NCBI GenBank assembly: GCA_052161625.1
Contig: CP197412.1
Source of the DNA: JBKCUI01 sp052161625
GTDB lineage: Bacteria; Planctomycetota; Planctomycetia; Pirellulales; Pirellulaceae
Strand: one strand, 5' to 3'
DNA length: 64,000 nt
This document shows positions 26,737 to 35,482 of this stretch, piece after piece (the first letter of the stretch is position 1; every line of letters begins with the position of its first letter). Position numbers and translations under genes: made by a program. The notes below the pieces were generated by a model. It saw only the letters and a program-made list of their open reading frames with translations, was not told where the DNA came from and did no database searches.

Positions 26737-29022
26737 CTATTTCTCAACAAGCTCTTTGTGGATGGGAGCAAGTTCTTTCGCGGGAATCTTGATCACCTTT
26801 CGATCATACGTGATCAACCCATTCACTTCACCCTCGACATCGGTGGTTTGCGTGTAAACGCCCGCCGCGATGCCTTGCTTCTTCATCTCTTGAAGCTTCT
26901 TGAGGGATTTGTTGTACCGATCCCGATACTCCGCTTCGGTTTTGGGTAGCGTACCGTAACCCCAGTTGTTGGCATCGTTATCCCAAAGATGGCCCATCAC
27001 GGGGAACCCATGGCCGCCAAATTCGCCGACGACTTTGATGAATCCATCCCACCGCTTGTCTCCGAAGGGGAACGCAGGGTCTGGATAGCTGTGCTCATCG
27101 ACGATGTCCCCTACAGGCCAGAAGTTTCCGCCGCTGGCGATATTATTCAATCGGGAAGGATCTCGCTCCGACACCCATTTGCCCACTTCGACGGTGCGGT
27201 GCTGTCCCCAAGCTTCGTTGAAGGGAACCCATGCGACGATCGATGGATGGCTTTCCAAATGATCGATCATCCTCTCCAGCTCCAGCATGTATTGCTGGTG
27301 GGCTTCATCCGGCCAAGTCGCATCGACCGGGTTTGGAACAAGACGGGTCCACGGTGGATTGACGGCCCCGCTGACTTGATCCTGCCAAACCATCATCCCC
27401 ATCCGATCGCAGTGGTAGTAATAGAGTCGGGGCTCCACCTTGATGTGCTTGCGAATCATGTTGAAGCCAGCCTCTTTGAGGTACTCGATATCAAAGAGCA
27501 TCCCTTTTTCTGAAGGAGGTGTGAGGAGGCCGTCCGGCCACCAGCCTTGATCGAGCGGCCCCCAGTGGAACAGGAACTCACCGTTGAGCGTCATGCGAAT
27601 ATGACCATCCGCATCGACCTTCTTTCCAACGGTTCGGATCCCGGCGTACGACTTAACGCTATCGACGGCTTTCCCCTTGCCATCGATCAATTGCACTTCC
27701 AAGTCGTACAGGTGAGGTGACGAAGGGCTCCAAAGTTTGGCGCTCGGTATAGTAACCGTGGCTTCGTTCCCTCCGACCGCTTTTTCAGCTACCACCTTGT
27801 CGCCATCACGAACGGTGATCTTCATCGAAACATCCTTCGACTTGCCGATCTGATCCGCGCGAAGGGTGATCGATCCAGCCCGCGCGTCGGTGGAGATCGT
27901 CAAGTCTTCGATATATGTCTCCGATACTTGCTCCATCCAAACGGTTTGCCAGATGCCCGATACCTGCGTGTACCAAATGCCGTGCGGATCCGGTCGTTGC
28001 TTCCCTTGCAATTGAAATCCCATCGTGTCGTCTTCCACACGGAGAACCAGCTCGTTGGAGCCATTCTTCACCACGTTGGTGATATCGAACGAAAAGGGGG
28101 TGCTTCCTCCGACATGCTTGCCGACCGATTGACCATTCACAAACGCTTCGCAGCGATAGTCCACCGCTTCGAAATGAAGGAGAGTTCGTTCGTTATCCAC
28201 TGGAGACGCATCAAACGATCGTTGGTACCAAAGGGCTTCGCTGTCGAGCAAGAGACGACCGACTTTCCCAAGCTTGGATTCCAAACAGAACGGAACCAAG
28301 ATCTGGCCCTTCCAGTCACTCGGCTTTTTGAGCTCCTCGGCGGAGGTAATCCCATAGTTCCACATCCCATTGAGGTTGGTCCACCGATCCCGTTTGAGTT
28401 GAGGTCGTGGGTATTCTCGCCAAGCGTTTTCCGGTGTCACCTCCGTTCCCCAAGTAGTGATCAGATCGGATTGGAAAGGCGTTTCCGGGATCTTGGGAGC
28501 AGGTAACTTGGGTACCGAATCCGCATCGATCACATGCACATCGATGAATTGCCCTCCGCCGGTCTGTTGGCAATGAACAGCGAGGAGGTTCTTCCCCTTC
28601 TTCAAGAGAGAATGCTGAGAGGGATCGATAGGAACGATGATGTACTCGGTCGTGTAACCCCGTTTCGTGAGGATCTTCGATCCATTCAAATAGACTTCGA
28701 CATCTTCGTCGTGGTGCAAATAAAGAGCTGGCTTGGCGGGAACGGCCTCCAGCTGGAAATCCTTTCGCATCCATATATTGGGCGAGCTCCATGGAGTCCC
28801 GATCCGAGCGCCCGGTGTGTTGCGAGTCCCAAAGCCGCCGAAACCTCGGCGCCATTTGGCGTCATCGAAATCGGTTGCCATCCAATTCGGTGCTGGTTTG
28901 CGCAACAAGTAACGCCAGCGATCTTCGATCGGGTTTTCCGCCGAGCATCTAGGGATGGCAGCGGCGAGGCAAACCCAACTCAGAGTCAGAAACCCGAGTA
29001 GGTGGGAGAGACGTTTCATCAT
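26737..29022 (-). CDS. Exported glycoside hydrolase family 2 protein
   Basis: The 761-residue protein has a signal peptide (about 1-28) and a GH2 order of domains: an extra N-terminal beta domain (about 30-170), the jelly-roll sugar-binding domain (about 205-365, RDRWTNLNGMWNYG), an immunoglobulin-like domain (about 365-470) and a TIM barrel. The acid/base Glu603 is in WVPFNEAWGQ and the nucleophile is probably Glu667 in VVGEFGGHG. GH2 includes beta-galactosidases, beta-glucuronidases and beta-mannosidases; which one cannot be told. It acts in the periplasm or outside. The XylR-type regulator gene ends 62 bases upstream on the same strand, so sugar-responsive control is likely. Confidence 0.93.
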   Translation of the reverse strand: MMKRLSHLLGFLTLSWVCLAAAIPRCSAENPIEDRWRYLLRKPAPNWMATDFDDAKWRRGFGGFGTRNTPGARIGTPWSSPNIWMRKDFQLEAVPAKPALYLHHDEDVEVYLNGSKILTKRGYTTEYIIVPIDPSQHSLLKKGKNLLAVHCQQTGGGQFIDVHVIDADSVPKLPAPKIPETPFQSDLITTWGTEVTPENAWREYPRPQLKRDRWTNLNGMWNYGITSAEELKKPSDWKGQILVPFCLESKLGKVGRLLLDSEALWYQRSFDASPVDNERTLLHFEAVDYRCEAFVNGQSVGKHVGGSTPFSFDITNVVKNGSNELVLRVEDDTMGFQLQGKQRPDPHGIWYTQVSGIWQTVWMEQVSETYIEDLTISTDARAGSITLRADQIGKSKDVSMKITVRDGDKVVAEKAVGGNEATVTIPSAKLWSPSSPHLYDLEVQLIDGKGKAVDSVKSYAGIRTVGKKVDADGHIRMTLNGEFLFHWGPLDQGWWPDGLLTPPSEKGMLFDIEYLKEAGFNMIRKHIKVEPRLYYYHCDRMGMMVWQDQVSGAVNPPWTRLVPNPVDATWPDEAHQQYMLELERMIDHLESHPSIVAWVPFNEAWGQHRTVEVGKWVSERDPSRLNNIASGGNFWPVGDIVDEHSYPDPAFPFGDKRWDGFIKVVGEFGGHGFPVMGHLWDNDANNWGYGTLPKTEAEYRDRYNKSLKKLQEMKKQGIAAGVYTQTTDVEGEVNGLITYDRKVIKIPAKELAPIHKELVEK

Positions 29023-29084
29023 CGTTTCGTTTTCCTTGCGAGGCGTGAGGGTCGAAAGTGGAAAGGTAGGTTTGAAAGCACGGA

Positions 29085-30257
29085 TTATCCCCGTTTCGCT
29101 TGAATGCGAAATTCACCGGGAGTCAAGTTCTCGTGCCGTTTAAATACAACATACATATATTCGGGATGTTCGAATCCGCAGAGGGGTGCAATGCGTTCTG
29201 CGGAAAGCTCGGTGGTCGCCAGCAACTCTTTGACTCTTTTGATTTGCACGTTGCGGATTTCTTCCTGTGGAGTTCGCCCGAGATGCTTTCGAATTTTCCG
29301 TTCAAGCGAACTGCGAGATATTCCCGTTTGCTGAACAACATCCTGCACCGAAATCCCGCGGCTCGCATATTGTCGAATATACTGCAACGCGGAAACGATA
29401 GCAGCGTCATCGATCGCAACAACATCGGTCGATTGTCGGACAGCGATTCCGAGAGGTGGAATGGTGGTCTCGACTTGCATGCTCCCGTTTCCGGACATCA
29501 ACGCCGAGAGGACTTCCGCAGCTCGAAAACCGACCCCTTCTGCGTTGACAACAACACTCGAGAGAGCTGGTTCGCACACGCTACAAAGAAGATCGTCATT
29601 GTCGACACCCAGGACCGCCACATGCTCAGGGACAGCGATGTGTTCACGGATGCATGCAGACAAAATGGTTTGGCCGCAAGCATCGTTGCAGGCGAGGATG
29701 CCGCATGGCCTTTCTAAGGTTCGAAGCCAAGCAGCCAGATCATTCTGCTCTTCGTCCCAAGTCCGTGTCGAGGAGTCAAGCCACGCGACATGATGCGCCG
29801 TGGAATCAAAACCTTGCTCGCGAAGCCGCTCGCGAAATCCGACCAATCGCCGTTCCGACCAAGCTTCATTGCGATAACCGCAGAATGCAAAGTTTCGAAA
29901 TCCGCGTTCGAGCAAGTGCTCCGCGGCAAGCCGCCCGACCTGCAGATCGTCCGTTCGAACCAATGGAAGACCGGAGTTCGCATAGCGATCCGTCAACTCC
30001 ACGGTCGCTACCTTCGTCCGGCGAACAATCTCGAGCAAACGAGGTGTCGTCACACGCGAAACAATCCCATCCCCTCGCCAATCCTCTAACCAAGCCGGAG
30101 GTTCGGCCGTCAAGTCTCGCTGCTCCAAAAAGACAGACCATTCATCGTGCATCCGCATAAAACGGACAATCCCCGCCAGCAGCCCGCGCCCATACGCACT
30201 CGACGTCTCGATCAATAAAACGACCTGCCGTCTGGATGGGGAACTGCATGGATGCAC
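29085..30257 (-). CDS. XylR-type transcription regulator (LacI-like sensor + AraC helix-turn-helix)
   Basis: From the GTG at 30257 the protein has 390 residues, close to E. coli XylR (392); an open frame to 30362 adds 35 residues of non-conserved sequence that I think is untranslated. The first part (QVVLLIETSSAYGRGLLAGI onward) is a periplasmic-binding-like sensor of the LacI/GalR type, with the phrase GFRNFAFCGYRNEAWSERR and ACNDACGQTILSACIREHIAVPE. The last 100 residues are an AraC-type DNA-binding domain with two helix-turn-helix units (GISVQDVVQQTGISRSSLERKIRKHLG and ...GFEHPEYMYVVFKRHENLTPGEFR split by a linker). It probably binds a sugar and controls the GH2 gene 62 bases downstream. 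Confidence 0.88.
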   Translation of the reverse strand: MHPCSSPSRRQVVLLIETSSAYGRGLLAGIVRFMRMHDEWSVFLEQRDLTAEPPAWLEDWRGDGIVSRVTTPRLLEIVRRTKVATVELTDRYANSGLPLVRTDDLQVGRLAAEHLLERGFRNFAFCGYRNEAWSERRLVGFRERLREQGFDSTAHHVAWLDSSTRTWDEEQNDLAAWLRTLERPCGILACNDACGQTILSACIREHIAVPEHVAVLGVDNDDLLCSVCEPALSSVVVNAEGVGFRAAEVLSALMSGNGSMQVETTIPPLGIAVRQSTDVVAIDDAAIVSALQYIRQYASRGISVQDVVQQTGISRSSLERKIRKHLGRTPQEEIRNVQIKRVKELLATTELSAERIAPLCGFEHPEYMYVVFKRHENLTPGEFRIQAKRG

Positions 30258-30377
30258 AGGGAATCGACCGGTTGGAACAAGGAGATGACAAGGAAACAAC
30301 AAGTTTTCCACGCTAGCGTAGGCCCGTCTAAGGCCGGTTGCCATGAGATAAGGCGTACACATCCTAAACTATTTTGC

Positions 30378-30464
30378 CAAAGACGTTCCAAATTCGATCG
30401 ATGCGACGACAAAGGCCTATTAAGCTCCGTTAAAAGCTAGCCAAAGACCTATAGATTGGCAAAG
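30378..30464. promoter_or_regulatory. Phased CAAAG direct repeats upstream of the XylR-type gene
   Basis: CAAAG-containing elements begin at 30378, 30410, 30442 and 30460. The first three are exactly 32 bases apart (three helical turns), and the second and third share CAAAGRCCTAT. AraC-family regulators bind direct repeats on one face of DNA, so this may be the operator of the adjacent regulator. The assignment is inference from spacing and position only. Confidence 0.35.
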
Positions 30465-30754
30465 ATATCCGGAATCGCGAAAAGAGAGATCGGGCTTCGT
30501 CCGCTGCGCCCGAAAGGGGGAATGAGTCATATTGTCAGGGTGTTCGGCTCAAAAACCGGAGGCGTTCTGAGACTTTTCGCAATCGGTAAACCCAACTCTT
30601 CCTTTTCGATGAAAATAGAATGGTTACCGCTGGTCCTTTCGACGTGGACATGCGTACTATTGGGCGACTCAGGGGAGAGGGAGCTCCTGGTTGAACGAAG
30701 TATGCTCGTCGATCCAGGCGGCGGAAATTCTTTCCTACTTGATTCTTCACTGTG
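30465..30754. other. Intergenic stretch without a convincing gene
   Basis: Between the CAAAG repeats and the small membrane protein gene I see no coding region with family features. A frame from 30456 to 30755 encodes a basic, low-hydrophobicity peptide with no known motif and looks like chance. The stretch should carry the promoter of the gene at 30755, but no confident -35/-10 pair is visible. Confidence 0.5.
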
Positions 30755-31048
30755 ATGAACACGACGAGCTCAGCACCGATCCAAACAGGGTTGTGGGATG
30801 TCGTGTCCCACCCTGCCTTGCAGGCCATTCTGGGTGTTCTGATTTTGATGGCCGTTTCCATTGTCGCGGTTCAATCGTTGGCAAAGTTGCGCGGTTCCAC
30901 CAAAAGCGACGGCGAACTGGCCGACTTGCTCCAAAAGAATTTCGAAGAAATGCGGAGTGAGGGTGACATCAGCGAAGCAGAATTCCGAAAGATTAGTGCG
31001 TCTCTCAACGTGGTTGCGTCCTCGCGCAACGATCGACGAGAGATCTAA
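30755..31048 (+). CDS. Small single-pass membrane protein
   Basis: 97 residues from the ATG at 30755 (a GTG one codon earlier is also possible). One membrane helix (about 24-44, LQAILGVLILMAVSIVAVQSLAKL) is followed by a charged cytoplasmic tail; LQKNFEEMRSEGDISEAEFRKI resembles the short SHOCT-type motif found at the ends of small membrane proteins, often oligomerisation-related. It stands alone, 341 bases upstream of clpX on the same strand. Function unknown. Confidence 0.7.
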   Translation: MNTTSSAPIQTGLWDVVSHPALQAILGVLILMAVSIVAVQSLAKLRGSTKSDGELADLLQKNFEEMRSEGDISEAEFRKISASLNVVASSRNDRREI

Positions 31049-31389
31049 CCAGACGTTGTCCATCGAGACCGCTCCACTTTCGGAACCCTTTTGGGGGTCC
31101 GAGAAAATCGATTCTCTTGGCAACCTCGTGTGTTAGACTTACAGAGACAGAACAATCGATCAGCCTGGGAGGCTGAGACCGGTCCGCAAAGCGACAAATG
31201 CCAAGCGGAATGTTCGGTCTAAATGATGAATTCGGCTCGAATGGTGGACACGGATGCCCTTGTCGTATAACCGACGCAAAACCAATTGCGAAGACTTTGC
31301 GATGGCTCGAGCTTCTATATATCCAGTGTCCCAATTCATTTCTTGAGCAGCCCATCAACGGAGCTCGAGAGAACAGTAAGGAGTCGATA
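31049..31389 (+). other. Leader region upstream of clpX
   Basis: This 341-base stretch has no gene of its own. It contains an imperfect hairpin around 31077-31100 after the small membrane gene, and a perfect 7-bp stem with a 3-base loop at 31160-31176. The clpX frame is open upstream to 31198, but the translation there lacks family similarity, and AGTAAGGAG (31376-31384) points to translation starting at 31390. The stretch probably holds the clpX promoter and a structured 5' leader. Confidence 0.45.
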
Positions 31390-32694
31390 ATGCCCCAAGG
31401 TAAGGATGTCGTTCCCGGTCGTCGCAGCGTGGGTGGTAGCGGCGGTGGAAACACCACGCGTCGCAATGCCTTCTGCTCGTTTTGTCGCAAAAGCTATCGC
31501 GACGTCGGACCGTTGGTCGAGGGCCCAGGGGACGTGTACATTTGCGGCGAATGCATCGAGCTCTGCCAATCGATCTTGGATCAAGAGCAAAAGCGGAAGC
31601 CACAGAAAAAGCTCTTCAATGAGATTCCCAGCCCGCGCGATATCGTGACCCACCTCGATGAATATGTCATCGGCCAAACGGGTACGAAGCGAGCGCTCGC
31701 GGTCGCTGTCCACAACCACTACAAGCGTCTGAGCGCCACCTGGGAGGGTGGAAACGAAGTCGAGATCGAGAAATCGAACATCTTGCTCGTAGGCCCAACC
31801 GGCAGCGGAAAGACCTTGCTCGCTCGAAGCTTGGCCAAGATGCTCAACGTTCCGTTCGCCATCGGGGATGCAACCACCCTGACCGAAGCGGGTTATGTCG
31901 GGGAAGATGTCGAGAATCTGCTTCTGAAATTGCTGCACGCCGCCGATTTCGATATCGAAGCGGCCCAGCGAGGCATTCTCTACATCGACGAGATCGACAA
32001 GATCGGAAAGACGAGCCAAAACGTCTCGATCACCCGTGACGTCTCCGGTGAAGGTGTTCAACAAGCTCTCTTGAAAATGCTGGAAGGAACCGTTGCAAAC
32101 GTTCCGCCACAAGGGGGCCGCAAGCATCCTGAACAGCAGTACATCCAGATCGACACGACCAACATCCTCTTCATCTGCGGGGGAACGTTTGTCGGTGTGG
32201 ACGAAATCATCCGCAAACGATTGGGCAAAAAGTCATTCGGCTTCGGTCCAGGCTCGACCGTCAAGGAAGAGGCGGACGTAGCGACCTTGCTCGGACAAGT
32301 TCACTCGGACGATATCTTGGAATTCGGGATGATCCCTGAATTGATCGGACGGCTCCCCGTCGTCACAGCTCTGGCGCCGCTAGATGTCCCTGGCTTGATC
32401 AAAGTTCTGACCGAACCGAAAAACGCGCTCGTGAAGCAGTACCAAGCCCTCTTCGGAATGGAGGACTGCGAACTCCACTTCACCGAAGCGGCCCTCAAAT
32501 CGATCGCGCAAAAAGCGCAGGTCAAGAACGTGGGTGCTCGGGGTCTTCGAGGAATCGTCGAGGAAATCATGCTCGATGTGATGTTCGAATTGCCCGATCA
32601 AGAACCGGGCACCACCTACACCATCGACGTCGATTCGTCCGATGGCAAGGTGCGACACTTCAAGAGCATTCCCCAACGCAAAGAAAGCGCCTAA
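31390..32694 (+). CDS. clpX: ATP-dependent Clp protease ATP-binding subunit ClpX
   Basis: 434 residues from the ATG at 31390, preceded by TAAGGAG. The N-terminal zinc-binding domain has Cys29, Cys32, Cys52 and Cys55 (CSFC and CGEC). The AAA+ domain has Walker A GPTGSGKT (135-142), Walker B ILYIDEIDKIG, sensor regions and the ClpX-specific IGF-type loop at KSFGFGPG. The C-terminal small domain has GARGLRGIVEEIMLDVMFELP. ClpX unfolds proteins and feeds them to ClpP in the cytoplasm. clpP and tig, frequent neighbours in other bacteria, are absent here. The N-terminal 25 residues are Gly/Arg/Ser-rich. A clear terminator follows. Confidence 0.98.
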   Translation: MPQGKDVVPGRRSVGGSGGGNTTRRNAFCSFCRKSYRDVGPLVEGPGDVYICGECIELCQSILDQEQKRKPQKKLFNEIPSPRDIVTHLDEYVIGQTGTKRALAVAVHNHYKRLSATWEGGNEVEIEKSNILLVGPTGSGKTLLARSLAKMLNVPFAIGDATTLTEAGYVGEDVENLLLKLLHAADFDIEAAQRGILYIDEIDKIGKTSQNVSITRDVSGEGVQQALLKMLEGTVANVPPQGGRKHPEQQYIQIDTTNILFICGGTFVGVDEIIRKRLGKKSFGFGPGSTVKEEADVATLLGQVHSDDILEFGMIPELIGRLPVVTALAPLDVPGLIKVLTEPKNALVKQYQALFGMEDCELHFTEAALKSIAQKAQVKNVGARGLRGIVEEIMLDVMFELPDQEPGTTYTIDVDSSDGKVRHFKSIPQRKESA

Positions 32695-32768
32695 GACCGA
32701 GATCTCCATCGGCTGCGTCAGCAAGGGTTATTCCTGGCTGACTCTCCATCGACGAAACTCTCCATACC

Positions 32769-32797
32769 AAGGTCGAGGAAATCCCTCGACCTTTTTT
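32769..32797 (+). terminator. Intrinsic terminator of clpX
   Basis: A perfect 10-bp stem, AAGGTCGAGG (32769-32778) with CCTCGACCTT (32784-32793), has a 5-base loop and runs into a T tract ending at 32797. It lies about 75 bases after the clpX stop. Confidence 0.9.
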
Positions 32798-32935
32798 CAT
32801 TGATACATTCGTTACCCCGTTCCGCCATTCCCATTTTCTCAAGCCCGATTTTCCCAGCATGCCACGTTTCAAGGGCTACATTCCCACAGGGAATATGGTA
32901 TCCCGCTAGAACGGTTTCTTGAGGGTCATGCACGG

Positions 32936-35482
32936 ATGGTTGCCAACGCCACATCACCAACCCAACCAACGCTGCGAGCGTTCGTTCGCGCCGCGGTCGC
33001 GTGGTGCCCGTTCATCCTGTTTCTGCTCTCAGGTGCATCGGGTTGTCAAACTATTTCGCTTCCCGCTATCGATCCTAGCGGCAATCGACTCTTCGACCCC
33101 AATCGGCCGTTGACCTTCATCTCGCCCCACGATCCGAACAACGGATATCCCAGTACCGCACCAGCCTTTCAAACGCCTCCTACTCCGCCGCGTTGCGTGC
33201 AAACGGGGGAAAAGAAGCTGTGCAAAGGATGTCTCGCCGGCAAAGGCTGTATCTTTGGGAAGAAGCAAGAAGCCGAGGAGATGCGAGGGCGATGCGGCGA
33301 TCTGTTGATTACGCCGAATCGACTGGTCGCACCTGTCGGTGGAGAAGTGGTTTTGCTGGCCGGTATCTGCGGCACCGACGATCATTTGGTCACCAACGAA
33401 CCGATCGAGTGGATGCTTGCCCCGGACAGCGTAGGGCAAATTGTAGAAGTGGGCGACGACGCGAAAGGCCAACGGCAGTCGTTTTGGAAGCCCGCTTCCA
33501 GTCCGAAGGTCGAGAAACTGGGAATCGACTTCGCACGCGGTCGCACCAGCAACGCGCCCGGTATCATTACCAAAGGGACCGCCGATCGCTCCGACGATCT
33601 ACCGATTCGCAAAGGGCAAACCTGGATCAGCCTCACCAGTCCCTCCGAAGGTGTCTCAAAGGTCACCGTCCTGGCTCCCGAAAGCGACGTATGGAACAAG
33701 CGCCGCCAAACCGCAACGATCTATTGGATCGATGTCAGCTGGGATTTCCCCTTGCCGCAAGTCATCACCAACGACGCGCCGGCGCGACTGGCGACGAAGG
33801 TAATGCGAAGCGAAGGATTCGTCGCGGCAAAGGACTGGATCGTGCGCTACCGCTCTCTCAATCCAGAATTTGCACAGTTTGTCTTGACCAGCACCGATCC
33901 AACTCGCCCCGGTGAACAACTCAAGGACTCGGTGGATGCGATCGTCGATCAAAATGGAATCGCTTACGTCTACTTGAAACGATTGGACAACGCCGCCAGC
34001 GGCGTCAGCATCCCCAAGAACGGGACCGCGTTGGTCGAAGTCGAAGTCGTTCGCCCACAACAACCTGGCGAAAACATGCCGGAACTCTCGCTCGCTCGCG
34101 GAACAACCTCGGTCACTTGGAACGCCCCCGAACTCGTGCTCGATGCCCTCGGCCCCGACCTTGGAAGCCCCGGTCAATCCCTTCAGTACTTTGTCAAAGT
34201 TTCCAACATCGGCGGTTTGCCTGCAGAAAATGTCGTCCTGACCGCAACCATTCCCAATGGCATGACCATCGACGGGACCTCCTATCCGCCCCATCGCCAA
34301 GCCGCTCAAGCCTTGATTTGGGAAATCGGACCTCTGGATGCACGGCGCGTCTTTGAAGTCTCGATTCAAGCGACCCCCACGACCGATATGGACGCCCGTG
34401 TCGTTTTCGATCTGCTGGCGGCCCCAAGTGTCAAACAGCAGAAGACTGTCCCAACCTTGATCCAAAAAGCAGCTGTCTCGCTGCAATTCGCACCGAAAGC
34501 GAACTTGGCCCAAGCCCCGGTAAACAGCGACGTCGTTTTCGATTGCGTTCTCACCAACAACGGCAATCAAGCTCTCCAAAGCGTCCGGATCCAGATCGAT
34601 AGCCGTCCTGGCTTGGTACATAAAGAAAGCGGCGACGTTCGCGTCATTCGCGACTTCCCTGTCCTTCGCCCCGGCGAACGGCAACTCCTGGAGCCGGTAT
34701 TCTTCGTGCAACAACCCGGGGACTACCCAGTCACCGCCAGCCTCTACGCCATGGGCCAATTGATCGCCTCGCAAACAACCACCATTCGAGGTTTTGCCGG
34801 AACAACACCCGGAGGCGTTGCCAATCCGAATCCTTTGCCAACGATGCCAAACCCCGGATCTTCCACCGGATCTTCTACCGGATCAGGCGATGTTCTACCG
34901 GGAGGTCTACCCAACGGGGGACTCCCCGGAAGCGGGGGGCTACCCAGCGGTGGCCTACCCAGCGGGGCCTTGCCTGGCGGGGCCTTGCCTGGCGGGTTGC
35001 CTAGCAACCCATTGCCTGGCGGCTCGAATCCAGGCATGGGACTGCCTACTGCTCCCGGAGGATTAGGATTGCCCGGTTCCAGCGCCCGGCCCGCTATCGG
35101 TTCCGGAGTCCCATCCGACCAATGCCTGAATGTATCGGTGCAACCCCTTGTTCAATCCATGAAACAGGGAGACACGGTTTCGTACGAAGTGCGAGTGGAG
35201 AATCGTCTTCAACAGCCCGATCAAAAAGTGGCGATCGCGATGCAGATACCGAAGGGGTGCAAACTGCAATCGGTGCGCGCGCTGGGTTTGGACTACCGGG
35301 TCGTCGAAGGGACTGGGATCGTGGAACTGACCCCCATTCAATTCTTCCGACCTCGCGATGTATTCACCATCGTCGTTCAATTGAAGCATGACGATCGCGG
35401 TTCGCAGCCAATCACTGTTACCGCGCAAAGTCGCAACCAACCCGAACCTGTCTCTACGTCGATCAACGTTTCGGTTCAATGA
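32936..35482 (+). CDS. DUF11-type repeat surface lipoprotein
   Basis: 848 residues. A hydrophobic segment ends in a good lipobox, LLSGASGC, with Cys37 as the probable lipid site. A Cys-rich patch follows (CVQTGEKKLCKGCLAGKGC). The central part holds immunoglobulin-like repeats of the DUF11 type (YFVKVSNIGGLPAENVVLTA, VFDCVLTNNGNQALQSVRI, and SYEVRVENRLQQPDQKVAI near the end). Between the second and third repeats there is a low-complexity segment of about 80 residues made of LPGG/LPSG-like units (about residues 630-720). Such proteins are common in planctomycete envelopes and are thought to be structural. It ends 20 bases inside the convergent gene at 35463. A start other than the ATG at 32938 is unlikely; the frame opens with GTG/ATG choices at 32936 onward. 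Confidence 0.8.
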   Translation: MVANATSPTQPTLRAFVRAAVAWCPFILFLLSGASGCQTISLPAIDPSGNRLFDPNRPLTFISPHDPNNGYPSTAPAFQTPPTPPRCVQTGEKKLCKGCLAGKGCIFGKKQEAEEMRGRCGDLLITPNRLVAPVGGEVVLLAGICGTDDHLVTNEPIEWMLAPDSVGQIVEVGDDAKGQRQSFWKPASSPKVEKLGIDFARGRTSNAPGIITKGTADRSDDLPIRKGQTWISLTSPSEGVSKVTVLAPESDVWNKRRQTATIYWIDVSWDFPLPQVITNDAPARLATKVMRSEGFVAAKDWIVRYRSLNPEFAQFVLTSTDPTRPGEQLKDSVDAIVDQNGIAYVYLKRLDNAASGVSIPKNGTALVEVEVVRPQQPGENMPELSLARGTTSVTWNAPELVLDALGPDLGSPGQSLQYFVKVSNIGGLPAENVVLTATIPNGMTIDGTSYPPHRQAAQALIWEIGPLDARRVFEVSIQATPTTDMDARVVFDLLAAPSVKQQKTVPTLIQKAAVSLQFAPKANLAQAPVNSDVVFDCVLTNNGNQALQSVRIQIDSRPGLVHKESGDVRVIRDFPVLRPGERQLLEPVFFVQQPGDYPVTASLYAMGQLIASQTTTIRGFAGTTPGGVANPNPLPTMPNPGSSTGSSTGSGDVLPGGLPNGGLPGSGGLPSGGLPSGALPGGALPGGLPSNPLPGGSNPGMGLPTAPGGLGLPGSSARPAIGSGVPSDQCLNVSVQPLVQSMKQGDTVSYEVRVENRLQQPDQKVAIAMQIPKGCKLQSVRALGLDYRVVEGTGIVELTPIQFFRPRDVFTIVVQLKHDDRGSQPITVTAQSRNQPEPVSTSINVSVQ

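Noticed and set aside
30456..30755. A 99-codon open frame before the small membrane protein gene
   Set aside because: Composition is basic and without motif, and it would overlap the expected promoter region.
31336..32127. A 263-codon open frame antisense to clpX
   Set aside because: It lies wholly opposite a clear gene, has no family features and reflects codon bias of the coding strand.
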